The translations under genes were made by a program, and so were the position numbers. 64,000 bases of DNA from an uncultured Collinsella sp. (lineage in GTDB: Bacteria; Actinomycetota; Coriobacteriia; Coriobacteriales; Coriobacteriaceae), in the NCBI GenBank assembly GCA_900543025.1, contig UQPP01000004.1, forward strand, positions 14,479-78,478. The letters run 5' to 3'. Shown piece after piece: positions 42,973 through 51,936 of this stretch. The number at the start of each line of letters is the position of its first letter. The first letter of the stretch is position 1. Below the pieces are notes generated by a model. The model saw only the letters and a program-made list of their open reading frames with translations, did no database searches and had not been told where the DNA came from.

Positions 42973-44235
42973 ATGGCAGAGAAACTCATTCCGCTGGATG
43001 ACGCACAGTCGATTGTCCTGTCGCACGTTGCTCCGACGGATCTCATCGAGATTCCCGTGTGGCAGGCGGCTGGTTTTCCCTTGGCCGAGGACGCGGTGGC
43101 CGATATCGATATCTCGCCGTTTGCCAACAGCGCTATGGACGGATATGCCGTGCGCGCAGCCGATCTTGCTGCGGCCGCCGGTGACACTCCGGTGACGCTC
43201 TCCGTCGTAGGACACGAGGCCGCGGGCCATGTCTTTGAGGGTACAATCGGCGCGGGCGAGACCGTCCGCATCATGACGGGCGCGCCGGTGCCCGAAGGTG
43301 CCGATGCCGTGGTGAAGTACGAGATCGTCGACGTACTCGATGGCGACGGCAACGAGGGCTCGCACGTTCGCTTCTCGGCGCCTGCCAAGGTAGGGGAGAA
43401 CGTTCGCTCTGCCGCCGAGGAGGCCCATGCCGGCGATGTTGTGATGCATGCCGGCGAGGTCGTGGCTCCGGCCGGCGCCGGCCTGCTGGCAAGCGCCGGT
43501 TACGCGAGCGTGAAGGTCCATGCCGCTCCGCGCGTGGGCATTATCTCGCTGGGCACGGAGCTGGTCGCGCCGGGTGAGCTGCCGGCGCGCGGGCAGATTC
43601 GCGACTCCAACTCCTCGGCGCTGATGGCCGAGGCGCTCGATGCCGGCGCCGAGCCCGTGTTCTACGGTATTGCGCCCGACGATGAGCAGGCGATTGGCGA
43701 GCTGGTGCATCGCGCCACGCGAGAGTGTGATTTTGTCATTACGAGCGGCGGCGCCTCGGCGGGCGATTACGACTACGTGACGGCGCTCGTCCGGCGCGAG
43801 GGCGTGGTGCTGTTCGATCGCATCTCGATGCGTCCGGGCAAGGCCATCACGTTTGGCTTGCTCGGGGGCAAGCCCTACCTAGGGCTTTCAGGCAATCCGG
43901 CCGCGGCGTATGTGGGCTTTGAGATGCTCGCCCGTCCGGCGATTCGCAAGATGCGCGGCTTTGCCGAGGGCGTGCGTCCCGTGCAGCAGGCGACGCTCAC
44001 GCACGGCGTGAAAAAGCGCCAGGACCGACGCTTCTTCGATCGCGCCACGGTTTTGCGCGACCCCGAGACCAGTGAGCTGTTGGTGACCGAGGCCAAGACG
44101 CAGAATTCGGCGCTGCTCGGCACGATGCAGCGGTCCAACTGCCTGCTGCGTATTGACGAAGGACCGTGCGAGCTCAAGGCGGGCGACGTCGTGGATGTCG
44201 TGCGTGTCGACCTGCCCGAGGGCACGGTGTTGTAG
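42973..44235 (+). CDS. moeA: Molybdopterin molybdenumtransferase
   Basis: 420-residue enzyme that inserts molybdate into adenylated molybdopterin. SAMDGYAVRAADL (about 54-66), IMTGAPVPEGADAVVKYE (about 100-117), LGTELVAPGE and the MoCF-binding TSGGASAGDYDYV (about 256-268) cover its domains in order. ATG 42973 is preceded by AAGAGGTAC. It is followed by mogA after ten bases, opening a molybdenum operon. Confidence 0.95.
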   Translation: MAEKLIPLDDAQSIVLSHVAPTDLIEIPVWQAAGFPLAEDAVADIDISPFANSAMDGYAVRAADLAAAAGDTPVTLSVVGHEAAGHVFEGTIGAGETVRIMTGAPVPEGADAVVKYEIVDVLDGDGNEGSHVRFSAPAKVGENVRSAAEEAHAGDVVMHAGEVVAPAGAGLLASAGYASVKVHAAPRVGIISLGTELVAPGELPARGQIRDSNSSALMAEALDAGAEPVFYGIAPDDEQAIGELVHRATRECDFVITSGGASAGDYDYVTALVRREGVVLFDRISMRPGKAITFGLLGGKPYLGLSGNPAAAYVGFEMLARPAIRKMRGFAEGVRPVQQATLTHGVKKRQDRRFFDRATVLRDPETSELLVTEAKTQNSALLGTMQRSNCLLRIDEGPCELKAGDVVDVVRVDLPEGTVL

Positions 44236-44245
44236 GAGGAAGACT

Positions 44246-44725
44246 ATGGAGTTGAAGATTTCGATCGTGACGTGCTCGGATACGCGCGATCTTGCTCAGG
44301 ACGAGGCTGGAGCCGCACTCGAGGAACTTATCGAGGCGCAGGGCTGGACGGTCGTCTCACATGTGGTCGTGCGCGACGACGCCAGCGAGATCGGTGATGC
44401 CATTGTGGAAGCTGCCGATGAGTGCCACGCCAACGTCGTCCTCACCTGTGGCGGCACGGGACTTTCGATGCGCGACGTGACGCCCGAGGCGACGCGTGCC
44501 GTCTGCGACCGCGATGTGCCGGGTATTGCAGAGGCAATCCGTGCGTACTCCATGACCAAGACGCGCCGCGCTATGCTCTCGCGCGCCGTGTGCATGCAGC
44601 GTGGGCATACGCTTGTCATCAACTTTCCGGGATCCACGAAAGCGGCCCGCGAAAGCTGGGAGGCCGTGAGCGATCAGCTGGAGCATGCGGCCCAAATGAC
44701 GGCGGGCGGCGGACATACCAAATAA
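44246..44725 (+). CDS. mogA: Molybdopterin adenylyltransferase (MogA/MoaB family)
   Basis: 159-residue MoCF-biosynthesis protein that adenylates molybdopterin for MoeA. Motifs are TCSDTRDLAQDEAG (about 9-22), LTCGGTGLSMRDVTPEAT (about 68-85) and LVINFPGSTKA (about 131-141). TAGGAGGA lies seven bases before ATG 44246. It is the second gene of the moeA-mogA pair, just ahead of the molybdate transporter. Confidence 0.94.
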   Translation: MELKISIVTCSDTRDLAQDEAGAALEELIEAQGWTVVSHVVVRDDASEIGDAIVEAADECHANVVLTCGGTGLSMRDVTPEATRAVCDRDVPGIAEAIRAYSMTKTRRAMLSRAVCMQRGHTLVINFPGSTKAARESWEAVSDQLEHAAQMTAGGGHTK

Positions 44726-44815
44726 GCGGTTTACCTGCGGCGGGGCGACCTGAACGGCTGCTCCGCCTTTGTTTTCCGCCGAAGCGACGCCGAGGTGCAC
44801 GGCAACTCGAAACTA

Positions 44816-44833
44816 TATTCTCTAGCGAGAATA
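44816..44833. promoter_or_regulatory. Palindromic operator candidate before modA
   Basis: Perfect seven-base inverted repeat TATTCTC-tagc-GAGAATA in an AT-rich stretch that contrasts sharply with the GC-rich neighbours. Two TATAAT boxes follow at 44843-44848 and 44863-44868. It probably marks the regulated promoter of modABC; the binding regulator is unknown. Confidence 0.6.
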
Positions 44834-44928
44834 ATTTCTCATTATAATTATTCGCGCGGAAGTATAATCTAGTAACAGAATAAAGCCTGCGGCGGGGTGC
44901 CCGGGCATAGCGTTCGAAAGGGTTGAAT

Positions 44929-45804
44929 ATGTTCGATATGATTTCTCGCCGCGGATTCGTCTCGCTTTCTGCTGCCGCTGCCGCCGGCCTTGGCCTTGCC
45001 GGCTGCTCGGGCAACAAGACGTCCGAGCCCGCTGGTTCCGATGCCGGCTCCGTCAAGTCTTCCTCTAAGAAGAAGGCTGTCGAGCTGCAGGTCTTTGCCG
45101 CTAACTCGCTCGAGAAAGCTCTGCCCGAGGTTCAGGAGCTCTACACCGAGCAGACCGGCACCACGTTTGCCGACACGCAGTTTAAGGCGTCTGGCGACCT
45201 TGTCGAGCAGATGCGCGCCGGTGCCGCCGTCGACGTGCTCATCACGGCCTCCAAGGGCACCATGGACGACGCCGAAGCCGCCGAGCTCGTCGATGCCGAC
45301 ACGCGTGAGGACATGTTCGTCAACGACCTCGTGATCATTCGCGCCGAGGGCTCCGATACTAAGGTCGAGGCCATCGCCGACGTCGCGAATCTGGACGGTA
45401 AGATTGCCATTGGCGACGCCAAGACCGTCCCCGCCGGCAAGTACGCCAACCAGGCCCTGGCCTCCGTGGGCCTCTACACCGGTACCGAGGGCGACGACGG
45501 CGAGTATGCTCCCGAGATCGCCGACAAGGTGGCCCTGGCCGACAAGGTCGGCACTGCTGCGTCTTACGTCTCTACGGGCGACTGCGTGGCTGGTTTTGTC
45601 TACAGCTCCGACATCTTCCGCTACGACGGCATCGAGGAAGCCTTTGTGTGCCCCGAGGACTCGCACAAGCCCATCGTGTACCCGGGTGCCGTTGCCGAGA
45701 GCTCCGAGCACGCCGACAAGGCCAAGGCGTTCATCGACTTCTGCCTGACCAACAAGAAGGCCCAGAAGATTTGGGCCAAGTACGGCTTTGAGCTTTCCGC
45801 GTAG
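44929..45804 (+). CDS. modA: Molybdate ABC transporter substrate-binding lipoprotein
   Basis: 291-residue periplasmic-type binding protein. The signal contains a twin-arginine-like SRRGFVSLSAA and ends in the lipobox LAGC (Cys about 25), suggesting Tat export of a lipoprotein. The mature protein has VFAANSLEKALPEV, TFADTQFKASGDLVEQMRAG and, near the C-terminus, YPGAVAESSEHADKAKAF, as in ModA. Start 44929 is six bases after GAAAGGG; a TTG at 44923 is less likely. Confidence 0.93.
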   Translation: MFDMISRRGFVSLSAAAAAGLGLAGCSGNKTSEPAGSDAGSVKSSSKKKAVELQVFAANSLEKALPEVQELYTEQTGTTFADTQFKASGDLVEQMRAGAAVDVLITASKGTMDDAEAAELVDADTREDMFVNDLVIIRAEGSDTKVEAIADVANLDGKIAIGDAKTVPAGKYANQALASVGLYTGTEGDDGEYAPEIADKVALADKVGTAASYVSTGDCVAGFVYSSDIFRYDGIEEAFVCPEDSHKPIVYPGAVAESSEHADKAKAFIDFCLTNKKAQKIWAKYGFELSA

Positions 45805-45872
45805 TGCGGCTTGGCGCGATAATTCCATCGTTTTGTTTTTCACTTCGTCCTTGTATTCGCTTGGAGCTTTTC

Positions 45873-47315
45873 GTGCTTAATAGATTCCGCATGCTTGTTG
45901 CCTGTGCTTTGACCTTCGCGCTTTGCTGGGTGCCGGGATTTGCGTTTGCCGGGGACGCTGAGCACGGGGCCCAGGTTGCTGCGACCGCTCATGGGCTTTC
46001 CTATGGGATCGAAGGTTTTGAGCGGTTGGCCAAGGGGACCGCTCGTGCCATGGAGGGCCAGCCTGAGGGCTACCGGTTTCCCGTTGACGAGGACGTGGAC
46101 CTTGTAGTGGCGCCTGCCGCCGATCGCGTTGTGGTGTGGATATCGCCCAAGGCGGTCGAGAAGTATGGGTTGGATCCGCAGGACAACGAGTGCGTATCGG
46201 GTCTCAAGGCCCTCGTCTGTGAGCTCGACAGCGCAAACTGCATGGGAGGTGCGCAGCTGGGGGACGTGGATCTTCCTTGGTATGTCACGGCGGAAACAAC
46301 GTTTGATGCCGGCGGGTATACCTATAGCTTTGACGAGCGCGGTGCGGATGGGGACCGCTATGTGGTGATTGCATCAGCCTCGGGTGATGCCAAGGGCGGC
46401 GCGCGTTGGCTTGATAGCGCTCAAATGGTAGAGGCATCGTCTGTCGTGTTGCGGGATGAGCAGGGCCCCTTGACCTCCTTGGCCTCCTTTTTGGGCGACA
46501 TCGACTATCGTCCGTTTTGGGTGTCTATCAAAACGAGCGGCCTCGCCCTGCTGATCTCCTTTGCGCTGGGCCTGTTTGCCGCATGGAAGACCATGGGTAC
46601 CTCGAGCCGCGTGAAGGGTTTGCTTGATTCGGTCTTTACGATTCCTATGGTGCTGCCGCCCACGGTGTGCGGCTTTTTGCTGCTTATGCTGTTTGGACGT
46701 TCGACCGGGGTCGGCCAGTGGCTTATCGCGCACGGCATCTCAATCGTCTTTACGTGGCCCGCGGCGGTGATATCTGCCGTGGTGGTGTCGTTCCCGCTCG
46801 TCTATCGTACGGCACTCGGAGCCTTCGAGAGCCTCGACACACAGATGCTCGATGCGGCGCGCACGCTGGGATGGTCCGAGCGTCGCATCTTTACCAAGCT
46901 TATGATGCCGCTTGGCTGGCCTTCTATTGCCGCCGGCACGGTGCTCGCCTTTGCCCGCGCGATGGGCGAGTTTGGCTGCACGCTGTTCTTTGCGGGCAAC
47001 TACGCCGGTATTACGCAGACCATTCCCATCGCCATCTACTTTGAGTGGATGGGCGGCAACACGTCGGTGGCCCTCTTTTGGGTCGTCGCCGTGATTGTCT
47101 TTAGCTTTTTGGTCATCCTGTTCATCAACATGTACACCGCGCATTCGCAAAAGTATCGCGAGCGGGGCCTTTCGCGTGCGAAGCGCAAGCAGGCCAAAGA
47201 GCTCGCCGGACAGGGCGATTCGCTCGACCCGGTGGGCGGCGACGCCCTGCGTATCGATCGCGAGGCGCTGGCTGAGCTTATGCGCGATGATGCGGCGCCG
47301 CAGGGAGGTCGATAG
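45873..47315 (+). CDS. modB: Molybdate ABC permease with extra N-terminal extracytoplasmic domain
   Basis: About 480 residues against roughly 220-280 for ordinary ModB. A signal-like helix (MLVACALTFALCWVPGFAFA, about 7-26) leads an outside domain of about 185 residues with no family I recognise. It contains VDLVVAPAADRVVVWISP, two Cys (CVSGLKALVC) and a DAGGYTYSFDERG strand. The usual permease domain (about 214-450) follows, with TAGTVLAF-type coupling segments such as DAARTLGWSERRIF. Start taken as GTG 45873 (TTGGAGC upstream); GTG 45804 and ATG 45891 are alternatives. Confidence 0.85.
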   Translation: MLNRFRMLVACALTFALCWVPGFAFAGDAEHGAQVAATAHGLSYGIEGFERLAKGTARAMEGQPEGYRFPVDEDVDLVVAPAADRVVVWISPKAVEKYGLDPQDNECVSGLKALVCELDSANCMGGAQLGDVDLPWYVTAETTFDAGGYTYSFDERGADGDRYVVIASASGDAKGGARWLDSAQMVEASSVVLRDEQGPLTSLASFLGDIDYRPFWVSIKTSGLALLISFALGLFAAWKTMGTSSRVKGLLDSVFTIPMVLPPTVCGFLLLMLFGRSTGVGQWLIAHGISIVFTWPAAVISAVVVSFPLVYRTALGAFESLDTQMLDAARTLGWSERRIFTKLMMPLGWPSIAAGTVLAFARAMGEFGCTLFFAGNYAGITQTIPIAIYFEWMGGNTSVALFWVVAVIVFSFLVILFINMYTAHSQKYRERGLSRAKRKQAKELAGQGDSLDPVGGDALRIDREALAELMRDDAAPQGGR

Positions 47316-47318
47316 GTC

Positions 47319-48389
47319 ATGTCGCTCGTTTTGGATATTAAGAAACGTTATCCCGGATTTGTGCTCGACATGCAGCTTGAGGCCGGCGAGGAGCGCGTGG
47401 CGCTGCTGGGCGCCTCGGGTTGCGGCAAGAGCTGTACGCTGCGCTGCATCGCCGGCGTGGAGACGCCCGACGAGGGCAAGATCGTCGTTAACGGCGTGAT
47501 CTTCTTTGACTCGGCGGCGGGCATCAACCTTTCGCCTCAGGAGCGCAAGTGCGCCCTGCTGTTCCAAAACTATCAGCTGTTTCCCAACATGACGGTGGCC
47601 GATAACGTGTGCGCCGGCGTAAAGGACGCGGGCGACGCTGCCGCGCGCAAAAAGCTCGCCGAGTGCTATCTGGGCATTTTCGGTCTGGCCGATTTTGCCG
47701 ACCGCTACCCCGCGCGACTCTCGGGCGGGCAGCAGCAACGTGTGGCGCTTGCGCGCATGGTGGCGGCGCATCCGGGCGTCTTTATGTTCGACGAGCCCAT
47801 GAGCGCACTCGATTCCTATCTTAAGAGCGCACTCGAGCAGAACATGCTCGACCTGTTCGATGTATGCAACCGCACCGTGCTCTACGTGAGCCACGACATC
47901 GACGAAGCGTGCCGCCTGTGCGAGCGTATCTGCGTGATGCACGACGGGCATGTTGAGGAGATCGGCTCCGTCGAGGACGTGGTCCGCCGTCCGCAGACGC
48001 TGGCGTCACTGCGCCTGACGGGCTGCAAGAACACAAGCCGGGCGCGCAAGATCGGCGACGAAGAAGTTGAGGCCCTCGACTGGGGCATGACCTTTAACGT
48101 GGGTCGCGAGGTTCCCGATAATGTGGCGTACCTGGGCATTCGCGCAAGCTACTTCCATGTTGACAACCGTGCCGAGCGGGGTCGTAACAGCTACGATTTG
48201 CATGTGGCCCGTGTGAGCGATTCGCGCTTTGAGCGGCTGGTGCTGCTGGACGTGCCGCGCGCTGATGCGCCCACGCGTCTGCAGTGGAAGGTCAACAAGG
48301 TGGGCGTGCCTATCGACGAGCTGCCGCAAGCAGGCGAGACGCTGCGCATGCACTTCGATGCGAGTAGAATCCACTTGGTTTGTCGATAG
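47319..48389 (+). CDS. modC: Molybdate ABC transporter ATP-binding protein
   Basis: 356-residue ATPase: Walker A LLGASGCGKSC (about 28-38), LLFQNYQLFPNMTVADN, signature LSGGQQQR (about 133), Walker B VFMFDEP, and the H-loop in VSHDIDEA. A C-terminal MOP/TOBE-like domain (about 235-356) fits ModC/CysA-type importers and may bind molybdate. GGGAGGTC precedes ATG 47319. It closes modABC, with a terminator twelve bases after the stop. Confidence 0.94.
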   Translation: MSLVLDIKKRYPGFVLDMQLEAGEERVALLGASGCGKSCTLRCIAGVETPDEGKIVVNGVIFFDSAAGINLSPQERKCALLFQNYQLFPNMTVADNVCAGVKDAGDAAARKKLAECYLGIFGLADFADRYPARLSGGQQQRVALARMVAAHPGVFMFDEPMSALDSYLKSALEQNMLDLFDVCNRTVLYVSHDIDEACRLCERICVMHDGHVEEIGSVEDVVRRPQTLASLRLTGCKNTSRARKIGDEEVEALDWGMTFNVGREVPDNVAYLGIRASYFHVDNRAERGRNSYDLHVARVSDSRFERLVLLDVPRADAPTRLQWKVNKVGVPIDELPQAGETLRMHFDASRIHLVCR

Positions 48390-48400
48390 TGCCGGGTAAT

Positions 48401-48435
48401 GCCGTCGGGGATATAAGCCTCGGCGGCTTTGTCTT
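48401..48435 (+). terminator. Terminator after modC
   Basis: GCCGTCGGGG and CCTCGGCGGC pair over ten positions with two G-U pairs and are followed by TTTGTCTT. Confidence 0.8.
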
Positions 48436-48522
48436 GCCGCTCGCCGAATGAGGGATGATAAACCCCCATCAATCGAGATACTTATTTATTAAAAGGCAAC
48501 GGGTGCCTCTGTCGTACGAATG

Positions 48523-48554
48523 TCAACGGTGTTCGCATGGTCGATAACCGTTGA
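48523..48554. promoter_or_regulatory. Inverted-repeat operator candidate upstream of the double-cubane locus
   Basis: Perfect eight-base arms TCAACGGT (48523-48530) and ACCGTTGA (48547-48554), 16 bases apart. GTTGA repeats continue to 48570, 21 bases ahead of the first small leader frame. Confidence 0.5.
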
Positions 48555-48590
48555 TATAGTTGACCTCAACTTGTAAAGGAGGGTGCGCAC

Positions 48591-48659
48591 ATGCCGCAGA
48601 CGACATACATTCGCCGCGTTGCCGCGCGTGCCCTATACATGGCTCGGAGCCGCATATGA
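48591..48659 (+). CDS. Small leader frame 1 (22 codons)
   Basis: AAAGGAGG, a consensus RBS, lies nine bases before ATG 48591. The peptide reads MPQTTYIRRVAARALYMARS plus two residues, basic and Arg-rich. Its stop overlaps the start of a second small frame (ATGA). A translated leader is likelier than a functional protein. Confidence 0.4.
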   Translation: MPQTTYIRRVAARALYMARSRI

Positions 48660-48826
48660 GCAGGTATGTTCACGGCTCCGGGAGAGACGACGCACAGCTA
48701 AATAATCGACCGCAAAGCAGGTTCCCTAAAATTCCGGGTTTGAGCACGGCCGGGCAATCGCCGTCCGTCGTGCATCGATACCGTTGTTATCCGTTTTTGG
48801 TTCGAGAGGGGAACCGTTATGGCTGA
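48656..48826 (+). CDS. Small leader frame 2 (56 codons)
   Basis: The ATG at 48656 overlaps the stop of the 22-codon frame, and its own stop (48824-48826) overlaps the first codons of the reductase gene at 48819. The peptide begins MSRYVHGSGRDDAQL and matches nothing I recognise. It has no independent RBS, so any translation would depend on coupling. It may be chance. Confidence 0.25.
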   Translation: MSRYVHGSGRDDAQLNNRPQSRFPKIPGLSTAGQSPSVVHRYRCYPFLVREGNRYG

Positions 48827-50102
48827 AGAATTCGATTTCCATCCGATGTGGGAGAGCCTCGGCATGAATCTTGCCGACCACGACATGCTGCTGGGCGCCG
48901 TGGGCCAGATGTACGGCGATATGTTCCTGACGCAGAACAATCGCCCCAAGTCCACGTCCTACCTGGACTTTGTGGCCACCAACATCCATAGCGGCCGCAT
49001 TAAGGAGATGCTCGACAAGAAGGAGGCCGGCGAGGCCACCAAGATCGTGGGCTCGTTCTGCGTCTACGTGCCCGAGGAGATTGTGCTCGCCTGCGACGGT
49101 ATCCCCGTGGGTCTGTGCTCGGGTGCCGACTGGGCGACCGATAAGGTCGAGGAGCATCTGCCGCGCAACACCTGCCCGCTCATCAAGAGCTTTGCCGGCT
49201 TTAAGCTGGGCGAGGTTTGCCCCTACATTGAGTCGAGTGATCTGGTGGTGGGCGAGAACACCTGCGATGGTAAGAAGAAGGCCTACGAGTTCTTTGCCAC
49301 GCAAAAGAACATGTACGTCATGGATATTCCCAACGTGCACGACGAGTCGACGCTCGTGACCTGGAAGGCCGAGGTCAAGAAGCTCGCCGCCAAGATCGAG
49401 GAAGAGTGCGGCGTCAAGATTACGCCCGAGAGCCTGAAGGCTGCCATCCACGCCGTCAACGAGAAGCGTCGCGCCCTGCAGCGCCTCGCTGCCGCGCGCG
49501 CTGCCGACCCGGCGCCCATCAGCGGTCTCGATAGCCTGCTGACCGTGCAGGCCGCCTTTATGGATGACACGCCGCGTCTGACCGGAGCCATCAACGAGAT
49601 GGCGGCTGAGTGCGAGCAGCGCGTTGAGGCTGGCGAGGGCGTGGCGCCCAAGGGGACCAAGCGCATCCTGTACACCGGCACGCCCATGGCGGTGCCCAAC
49701 TGGAAGCTGTTCAACCTCATCGAGAAGGCCGGCGGCGTCGTGGTGGGCGAGGAGTCCTGCACGGGCTCGCGCTACTACAAGGACCTGGTCGACGAGTCCG
49801 GCGAGACGGTCGACGAGATGCTCGATGCCATCGCCGAGCGCTACTTTAAGATCAACTGCGCTGTCTTTACGCCCAACGACCAGCGTATGAAGGACATTGT
49901 CCAGATGGCCAAGGACCTGCATGTCGACGGCATCGTCGACGTGGCTCTGCAGTTCTGCACGCTCTACGAGATGGAGTCGTTTGCCGTGGAGAAGGCCGCC
50001 GAGGAGGCGGGCATCCCGTTTATGCACATCACGACCGACTACGCCGGCGAGGATGCCGGTCAGCTCCAGACCCGTATTGAGGCGTTCCTGGAAACCATTT
50101 AG
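48819..50102 (+). CDS. Double-cubane-cluster reductase, HgdB-like (first copy)
   Basis: 427-residue member of the 2-hydroxyacyl-CoA dehydratase/HgdB family (PF06050) of the single-subunit double-cubane-cluster type. Such proteins carry an [8Fe-9S] double cluster and perform ATP-dependent low-potential reductions when energised by an activator. Family features: FCVYVPEEIVLACDG, NTCPLIKSFAGF, GENTCDGKKKAYEFF (about 147-161), GEESCTGSRYY and YAGEDAGQLQTRIEAFLE at the end. GAGAGGGGAAC precedes ATG 48819. Substrate unknown. It is probably energised by the activator at 56888. Confidence 0.9.
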   Translation: MAEEFDFHPMWESLGMNLADHDMLLGAVGQMYGDMFLTQNNRPKSTSYLDFVATNIHSGRIKEMLDKKEAGEATKIVGSFCVYVPEEIVLACDGIPVGLCSGADWATDKVEEHLPRNTCPLIKSFAGFKLGEVCPYIESSDLVVGENTCDGKKKAYEFFATQKNMYVMDIPNVHDESTLVTWKAEVKKLAAKIEEECGVKITPESLKAAIHAVNEKRRALQRLAAARAADPAPISGLDSLLTVQAAFMDDTPRLTGAINEMAAECEQRVEAGEGVAPKGTKRILYTGTPMAVPNWKLFNLIEKAGGVVVGEESCTGSRYYKDLVDESGETVDEMLDAIAERYFKINCAVFTPNDQRMKDIVQMAKDLHVDGIVDVALQFCTLYEMESFAVEKAAEEAGIPFMHITTDYAGEDAGQLQTRIEAFLETI

Positions 50103-50237
50103 GTTTAGGCCCTACCTACCTTCGTGGTAGGACTTCGAACTATGTTGTCCTGAGCCGACGGGTGCCCGGATGTGCCGCAGGGTGCCTGTCGGCTGAGCAT
50201 AGTTTTCTGCACGTTTGTTCAACAAGAGAGGATTTCG

Positions 50238-51848
50238 ATGAACAACGACCTTTTCAAGGCGGGCATTTCCCGTCGCAGCTTTCTGACCGGCGCCGGAGCC
50301 CTAGGCGTGCTGGCGGGCCTCGGCCTCAATGGCTGCGGCGGTTCGGGCGCCGAGAGCGGTAGCGCTGCTGCCTCCGGCCAGGATGTGGAGTATCGCGACG
50401 AGCTGCAGATCGCGTTGCCGGCGAGCCCGGACGGTCTCGATCCGCACACCACGTCGTCGCTTGTGACCATGGACATCATCTGCAACGTCGTCGAGCCGCT
50501 CTTTGGCCTCGATAGCGACTACGAGCCCCAGCCCGTGCTGGCCAAGGGCTATGAGGTCTCCGACGACGGCCTGACCTACACCATCAAGCTGCGCGAGGGC
50601 GTCACCTTCCACAACGGCAAGGAGTTTGGCTCCGAGGACGTCGTGGCCTCGATGAACCGCTGGCTCACCGTCAACGACCGCGCCGCGAGCCTGCTGCCCG
50701 GCGCCACCTTCGCCGCCTCGGGCGACCACGAGGTCACCTGCACGCTGACCGAGCCCGCCGTCGACTTTCTGATCATCCTGGGCAACCACTCCCAGTATCC
50801 GGGTATCTTCCCCTCCGAGGTCATCGAGCCCGCGGGCGATACCGGCGTGACCGAGTACGTGGGTACCGGTGCCTACAAGTTTGTGGAGTGGAAGCAGGAC
50901 CAGTACGTCCATCTCACCCGCTACGAAGACTATGTCGCCGCTCACGGCAAGGCTTCGGGCTACACCGGCAAGGTCTCCGCGCCCACCAAGGACATCTACT
51001 ATCAGTTCGTGACCGAGGCCTCTACGCGCGTGAGCGGGTTTGAGACCGGCGAGTACGATATCGCTGGCGAGATCCCCACCGAGAACTACCACGACTTCGA
51101 CGGCAACGACGACGTCAAGCTCTACACCCATAACGCCGGCGTTCTGACCGCCTTCCTCAACATGAACGAGGGCATCTTCGCCGACGAGGAGATCCGCAAG
51201 TGCGCCCTCATGGCTATCGACTGCGAGGCGGCCGCTCTTGCCGCCTATGGCGAGAAGGAGCTCTTCAACATCGATCCCAACCTTGGCAACCCCGAGAACG
51301 CTCAGTGGGCGACTGACGCGGGCAAGAAGTACTTCAACCAGGCCGACGCCAAGGCCGCCAAGAAGGCCCTGGCCAAGACCTCCTATGCCGGTGAGACGGT
51401 TAAGCTGCTGACCACCCCCGACTACAAGGATATGTACAACGCCACCGTCGCGCTGCAGGAGCAGCTCGAGAAGGCCGGCTTCACCGCCGAGGTCGACAGC
51501 TACGAGTTCGCGACCTTCATGGACATCCGCTCCGGCAAGCCCGAGCAGTGGGACCTCTTTGTGGCCTCCACCAACTACAAGCCCATCCCGGCCCAGTCCC
51601 TCTCGGTCTCCAAGGCCTTCTATGGCCTGTCCGACGAGAAGGCGCTCAAGCTCGTGGCCGAGACCCGCACCGCCAAGGACACCGACGCCGCGGCCAAGAA
51701 GTGGGCCGAGGCTCAGGAGCGCCTCTATGAGATCGCCGTCATCGAGCCGCTTTGCCACTACGCTTCCATCACGGGCACCCAGGCAGACGTCGAGGACGTC
51801 GAAGTGCTCGATGGTGCCATCGTTTGGAATGCCAAGCGCCCGGAGTAA
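50238..51848 (+). CDS. Family 5 ABC substrate-binding lipoprotein (peptide/nickel type)
   Basis: 536-residue extracytoplasmic binding protein. The N-terminus has a Tat-type motif SRRSFLTGAGALG and the lipobox LNGC (Cys about 33), then the SBP_bac_5 domain: AKGYEVSDDGLTYTIKLREG, VTFHNGKEFGSEDVVASMNR and a C-terminal lobe. The Tat signal suggests export after folding, perhaps with ligand or cofactor. AAGAGAGGA precedes ATG 50238. It is the first gene of a complete dipeptide/nickel-type importer; the ligand (peptide, nickel, or other) cannot be read from the sequence. Confidence 0.92.
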   Translation: MNNDLFKAGISRRSFLTGAGALGVLAGLGLNGCGGSGAESGSAAASGQDVEYRDELQIALPASPDGLDPHTTSSLVTMDIICNVVEPLFGLDSDYEPQPVLAKGYEVSDDGLTYTIKLREGVTFHNGKEFGSEDVVASMNRWLTVNDRAASLLPGATFAASGDHEVTCTLTEPAVDFLIILGNHSQYPGIFPSEVIEPAGDTGVTEYVGTGAYKFVEWKQDQYVHLTRYEDYVAAHGKASGYTGKVSAPTKDIYYQFVTEASTRVSGFETGEYDIAGEIPTENYHDFDGNDDVKLYTHNAGVLTAFLNMNEGIFADEEIRKCALMAIDCEAAALAAYGEKELFNIDPNLGNPENAQWATDAGKKYFNQADAKAAKKALAKTSYAGETVKLLTTPDYKDMYNATVALQEQLEKAGFTAEVDSYEFATFMDIRSGKPEQWDLFVASTNYKPIPAQSLSVSKAFYGLSDEKALKLVAETRTAKDTDAAAKKWAEAQERLYEIAVIEPLCHYASITGTQADVEDVEVLDGAIVWNAKRPE

Positions 51849-51936
51849 TGCAATAGATGGCGTGACGGTTTGAGGGGTCTGGTTCCCTGTGGCCGCCACG
51901 CCCCGTCCACGTTCAGAGGGGAAATAGACGCCTCGC

